Source of the DNA: Paenibacillus jilunlii
GTDB lineage: Bacteria; Bacillota; Bacilli; Paenibacillales; Paenibacillaceae
NCBI RefSeq assembly: GCF_900102965.1
Contig: NZ_FNGM01000004.1
Coordinates: 258,604-322,603 of the forward strand
DNA: 64,000 nt
Reading direction: 5' to 3'
Under the pieces are notes generated by a model that made no database searches, was not told the DNA's origin, and was given only the letters and a program-made list of their open reading frames with translations. The position numbers and the translations under genes were made by a program. This document shows positions 63,401-64,000 of the stretch, in pieces. Within the stretch, counting starts at the first letter, position 1. The number at the start of each line of letters is the position of its first letter.

Positions 63401-64000
63401 AGCTGAGCCAAAGCCGATGAGCAGCGAAGCCGCTATTCTTGTACAGATTGTAACGGACATCATCGGCGGCACAAATATTGGCGAGGATGATGATCTGTTC
63501 GAGCGGGGATTTGACTCGCTGAAGGTAATTTCATTTATCTCGAAGGTTGCAGACGCGTTCCGCGTTCATTTAACCATGCACGAGGTGTTCCAAAGTCCGA
63601 CGGTCAGGGAACTGCTGCCAGTGATCCAGAGACAGGCACCGGGTCATGCCGTCACCATCCCGAAAGCCCCGGAAGCAGAGAGCTATCCGGTTTCCTCTCA
63701 GCAGAAAAGGCTGTATGCATTGCAGCAATTCGATGAGGACAGCACCGCCTACAATATCCCGGGGGCATTTGTCTTACACGGCAAGCTGGACCGGGAGCGG
63801 GTACAAGCCGCGTGCGACGGTCTGATCCGGCGGCATGAAGCGCTGCGGACGAGCTTTGAACTGATCGGACAAGCGCTGGTTCAAAAGGTAGACCCCGACG
63901 CAGCATTGACCATCGAATACTCTGATTTGCCGGGGGCCGGAGTAGAAGAGACGCTGCAGGGCTTTGTGCAGCCGTTCCGGCTGGAGCAGGCTCCGCTGAT
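57456..64000 (+). CDS. Hybrid NRPS-PKS megasynthase C-A(Gly)-T-KS-AT-ACP-C..., 3' end outside window
   Basis: 2181 residues visible, open at the right edge. Condensation about 10-440 (SHHHILFDGW). Adenylation about 460-960 (YTSGSTGVPKGV near 624, NVYGPTETTVW, YCTGDYA). Thiolation DIGGDSVKV, Ser near 1010. Ketosynthase about 1070-1500: TACSTS (Cys near 1246), EAHGTGT, NIGHLEAAAGIAG. Acyltransferase about 1585-1890: GYSIGEY (Ser near 1692) and SHAGHSK. Carrier GFDSLK, Ser near 2018. A condensation domain starts about 2070. Reading the A pocket gives D-I-L-Q-L-G-V-V-W-K, matching Gly codes. There is no ketoreductase between AT and ACP, so the extended unit keeps its keto group. Starts with the ATGA overlap. 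Confidence 0.93.
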   Translation, partial: MKKLDANQVSDIIALSSMQEGMLFHYLKEPGSTLYFEQVSLHIASRVDLSAFEAAWQHVVSSNEMLRAVFRWEGVKEPVQIILKERSPFLQIIDASSQRIDERSAFIAKAMDDDRNTPFDLTEGAFRVCLYPFAEADYQMILSHHHILFDGWSTGIILNEFMEAYQLFLNQQQPSAAPKKRYKEFIGLTRNKDKAEQEKFWTGYLQDVQPVWLQDILPASPSRNQAEGNKQLRMELPLFLYEEIKQEGKYSVSCYLYAAWALLQAFYTDSRDIVFGTTISGREEGLHGWEETVGLFINTLPLRLRIDPEETFKGLLEKVFASLNARQQYGSTPLRDIKRYSGMPFEKELFDTILVIENYPLQNNLNSRNMLIDSFSYREETNYPLSISITLWNSIEFVADYNSRMYSEAFIHEAASRYQLILSSLVQHPAAPVASADFLFPEEQRKLLQEFTDTAAVVPADKTIHQLFEEQADKEPDRVGLHYAGQTYTYRQLNEQANQLANFLIDKGIKPNQLVGICMDRRPELLIAMLGILKSGGAYVPVDPILPEERIAAMVQDGKIEVIITVQKYTDVLMGMNGKQPVRHTLLCMDQDVLQGHYGLQDILRFPHEAGIHPSTPEDLAYVIYTSGSTGVPKGVMVSHGNVVNFIFGMDKRIGFRPDDKVLALTTYSFDIFVLESLLPLCLGMNLVLAADWVQKDPDAILRLIEQESIDILQATPSRMRMLVESSLAGCLQQPGKILIGGEGFPEDLYQSLRKITEQQIYNVYGPTETTVWSTVQELEDTLSIGKPIANTGIYILSKDKHLRPLGYPGELCISGKGVAQGYLNQPGLTSEKFINNPYHPEERLYCTGDYAYWLPDGRLQFVGRNDGQVKIRGHRIEIAGIESTIKSYPAVKDVVVIEVKEAGDAALAAYLVTGGGFVREDFQTFLKSKLPYYAVPAYLYEIDEIPYTSNLKVDRKALAHMKTGRMVQPGKLVEPRSKLENEVAEIWRKVLKTERVGIFNRFFDIGGDSVKVIHLCNELKARLNMEIPVQTIFDYPTIHEFVSYCNETMKKTTGEARQQPEEPKAFEPPTIDFQDTDVAIIGMAGRFPGAADKEQFWSNLVSGKEAIKFYTDEELKALGMDSELLNNPKYVRAKGKLDDSDCFDADFFGYTVAEAKWMDPQIRLLHECAWHALEDAGYEPESYPGAIGLYIGSSYNIYWVPEKFSPSLYASDQYQIYNMNSNSFATLIAYRMNLRGPAITVQTACSTSLVAIDRAYKDLLFGDCDIALAGGAAVTLLDEMGYIHQEGMVLSKDGHCRAFEKKATGTVTGNGVGLVVLKRLKNALADGDHIYSIIKSTAVNNDGNRKAGYSAPSAEGQAAVIQKAIQRSGIGSEQIHYIEAHGTGTVLGDPVEIEGLKRAFNTTKKNYCGLGSVKTNIGHLEAAAGIAGLMKTSMSLQKRMIPASLHCDEINAHIVLEDSPFYVNSRLLDLRNEDNYPLRAGVSSFGQGGSNAHVILEEAPQVDSDPAQRRYQIMTLSAKTELALNNLKGKVRESFRRSPGVHLADAAYTLKVGRKSFAHRSAFLCTEAKEAIDILTAKDTAKRWEAVVPEQAPSVVFMFSGQGAEYVNMALDLYRHEPVFRDKLNECLTILQEISGLRYQDFLYPDGREQHAERQIHRQSVSQPLHFALEYSLAWLLMNWQVEPLSMIGYSIGEYVAACLAGVFSLRDALFLTYHRGVLMEKLPEGLMITVPLQEKDLLQILPPALSVAAVNDESCIVSGSKDSIAAFEALLKSKKLISMRLQISHAGHSKMLDSMISEFRECVQRVTFNPPDVPFVSSLTGDVITPQEAASPEHWVRHLREPVRFAEGFKRLAPQENTLFVEIGPGRNLCTLVQRFMQPDRNQKLLDTIRVERKKTADDEYLLRTVAQLWVNGVSVDWGRFYSNEQRRRVPLPGYPFEKKRYWLRDFRYGTGSPAIEAGAGQVPYSLPEVPAESEASPVQAEPKPMSSEAAILVQIVTDIIGGTNIGEDDDLFERGFDSLKVISFISKVADAFRVHLTMHEVFQSPTVRELLPVIQRQAPGHAVTIPKAPEAESYPVSSQQKRLYALQQFDEDSTAYNIPGAFVLHGKLDRERVQAACDGLIRRHEALRTSFELIGQALVQKVDPDAALTIEYSDLPGAGVEETLQGFVQPFRLEQAPL

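Overview
The window looks like a chromosomal segment of a spore-forming, Paenibacillus-like Firmicute. The reasons are an intact sporulation sigma factor gene (sigK), YesM/YesN-type two-component systems beside LplB/YtcP-type sugar ABC transporters with lipoprotein binding proteins, strong GGAGG ribosome binding sites, many glycoside hydrolases, and moderate GC with low-GC islands. Species cannot be fixed from the sequence alone. I saw no rRNA, tRNA, CRISPR array or transposase gene.

Layout. 1-5.2 kb: a sodium symporter cut by the left edge, an SDR dehydrogenase divergent from a PucR-type regulator, and sigK. 5.2-10.1 kb (minus strand): a two-component system, an alpha/beta hydrolase and a BcrA/BcrB-like ABC transporter. 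10.3-21.7 kb: a first sugar locus with ABC permeases, a lipoprotein, an orphan YesN regulator, an ArsR-like regulator divergent from a GH2 enzyme, and a large secreted GH43. A near-copy of the transporter promoter sits before GH43. 21.7-24.9 kb: an AT-rich island with two paralogous proteins of unknown function (BtrH-N-like) and a secreted protein. It is bracketed by copies of the sigK terminator, and its right end carries a deleted sigK fragment. 25.0-35.7 kb: a second sugar locus with LacI-type operators, sensor kinase, YesN regulator, ABC transporter, a cytoplasmic GH66 dextranase-like enzyme and a GH13 alpha-1,6-glucosidase. It probably imports and breaks down isomalto-oligosaccharides. 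35.9-45 kb: a YczE-like membrane protein, a VanRS-like system, a DedA protein, a yidC-type insertase preceded by a probable MifM-like arrest peptide, a membrane-bound lipase-like hydrolase, a GH27 alpha-galactosidase and a CE2 esterase.

45.5-64 kb (running off the right edge): a hybrid NRPS/PKS cluster. The first synthetase is C-A-T-E with an Asn-type specificity code. It is followed by a fusion of an S12 peptidase, three membrane helices and an ABC exporter, as in the ZmaM family. This pair is the signature of the acyl-D-Asn prodrug resistance strategy known from zwittermicin, colibactin, xenocoumacin and amicoumacin. Next comes a five-gene cassette (3-hydroxyacyl-CoA dehydrogenase-like, FkbH-like, free ACP, methyltransferase, acyl-CoA dehydrogenase-like) expected to make hydroxymalonyl- or methoxymalonyl-ACP. 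Last is a C-A(Gly)-T-KS-AT-ACP-C megasynthase that continues past the window. The product is not one I can name.

The two strongest leads are this prodrug-type cluster and the MifM-like leader of yidC, where the Shine-Dalgarno sequence is paired with the 3' end of the leader gene.
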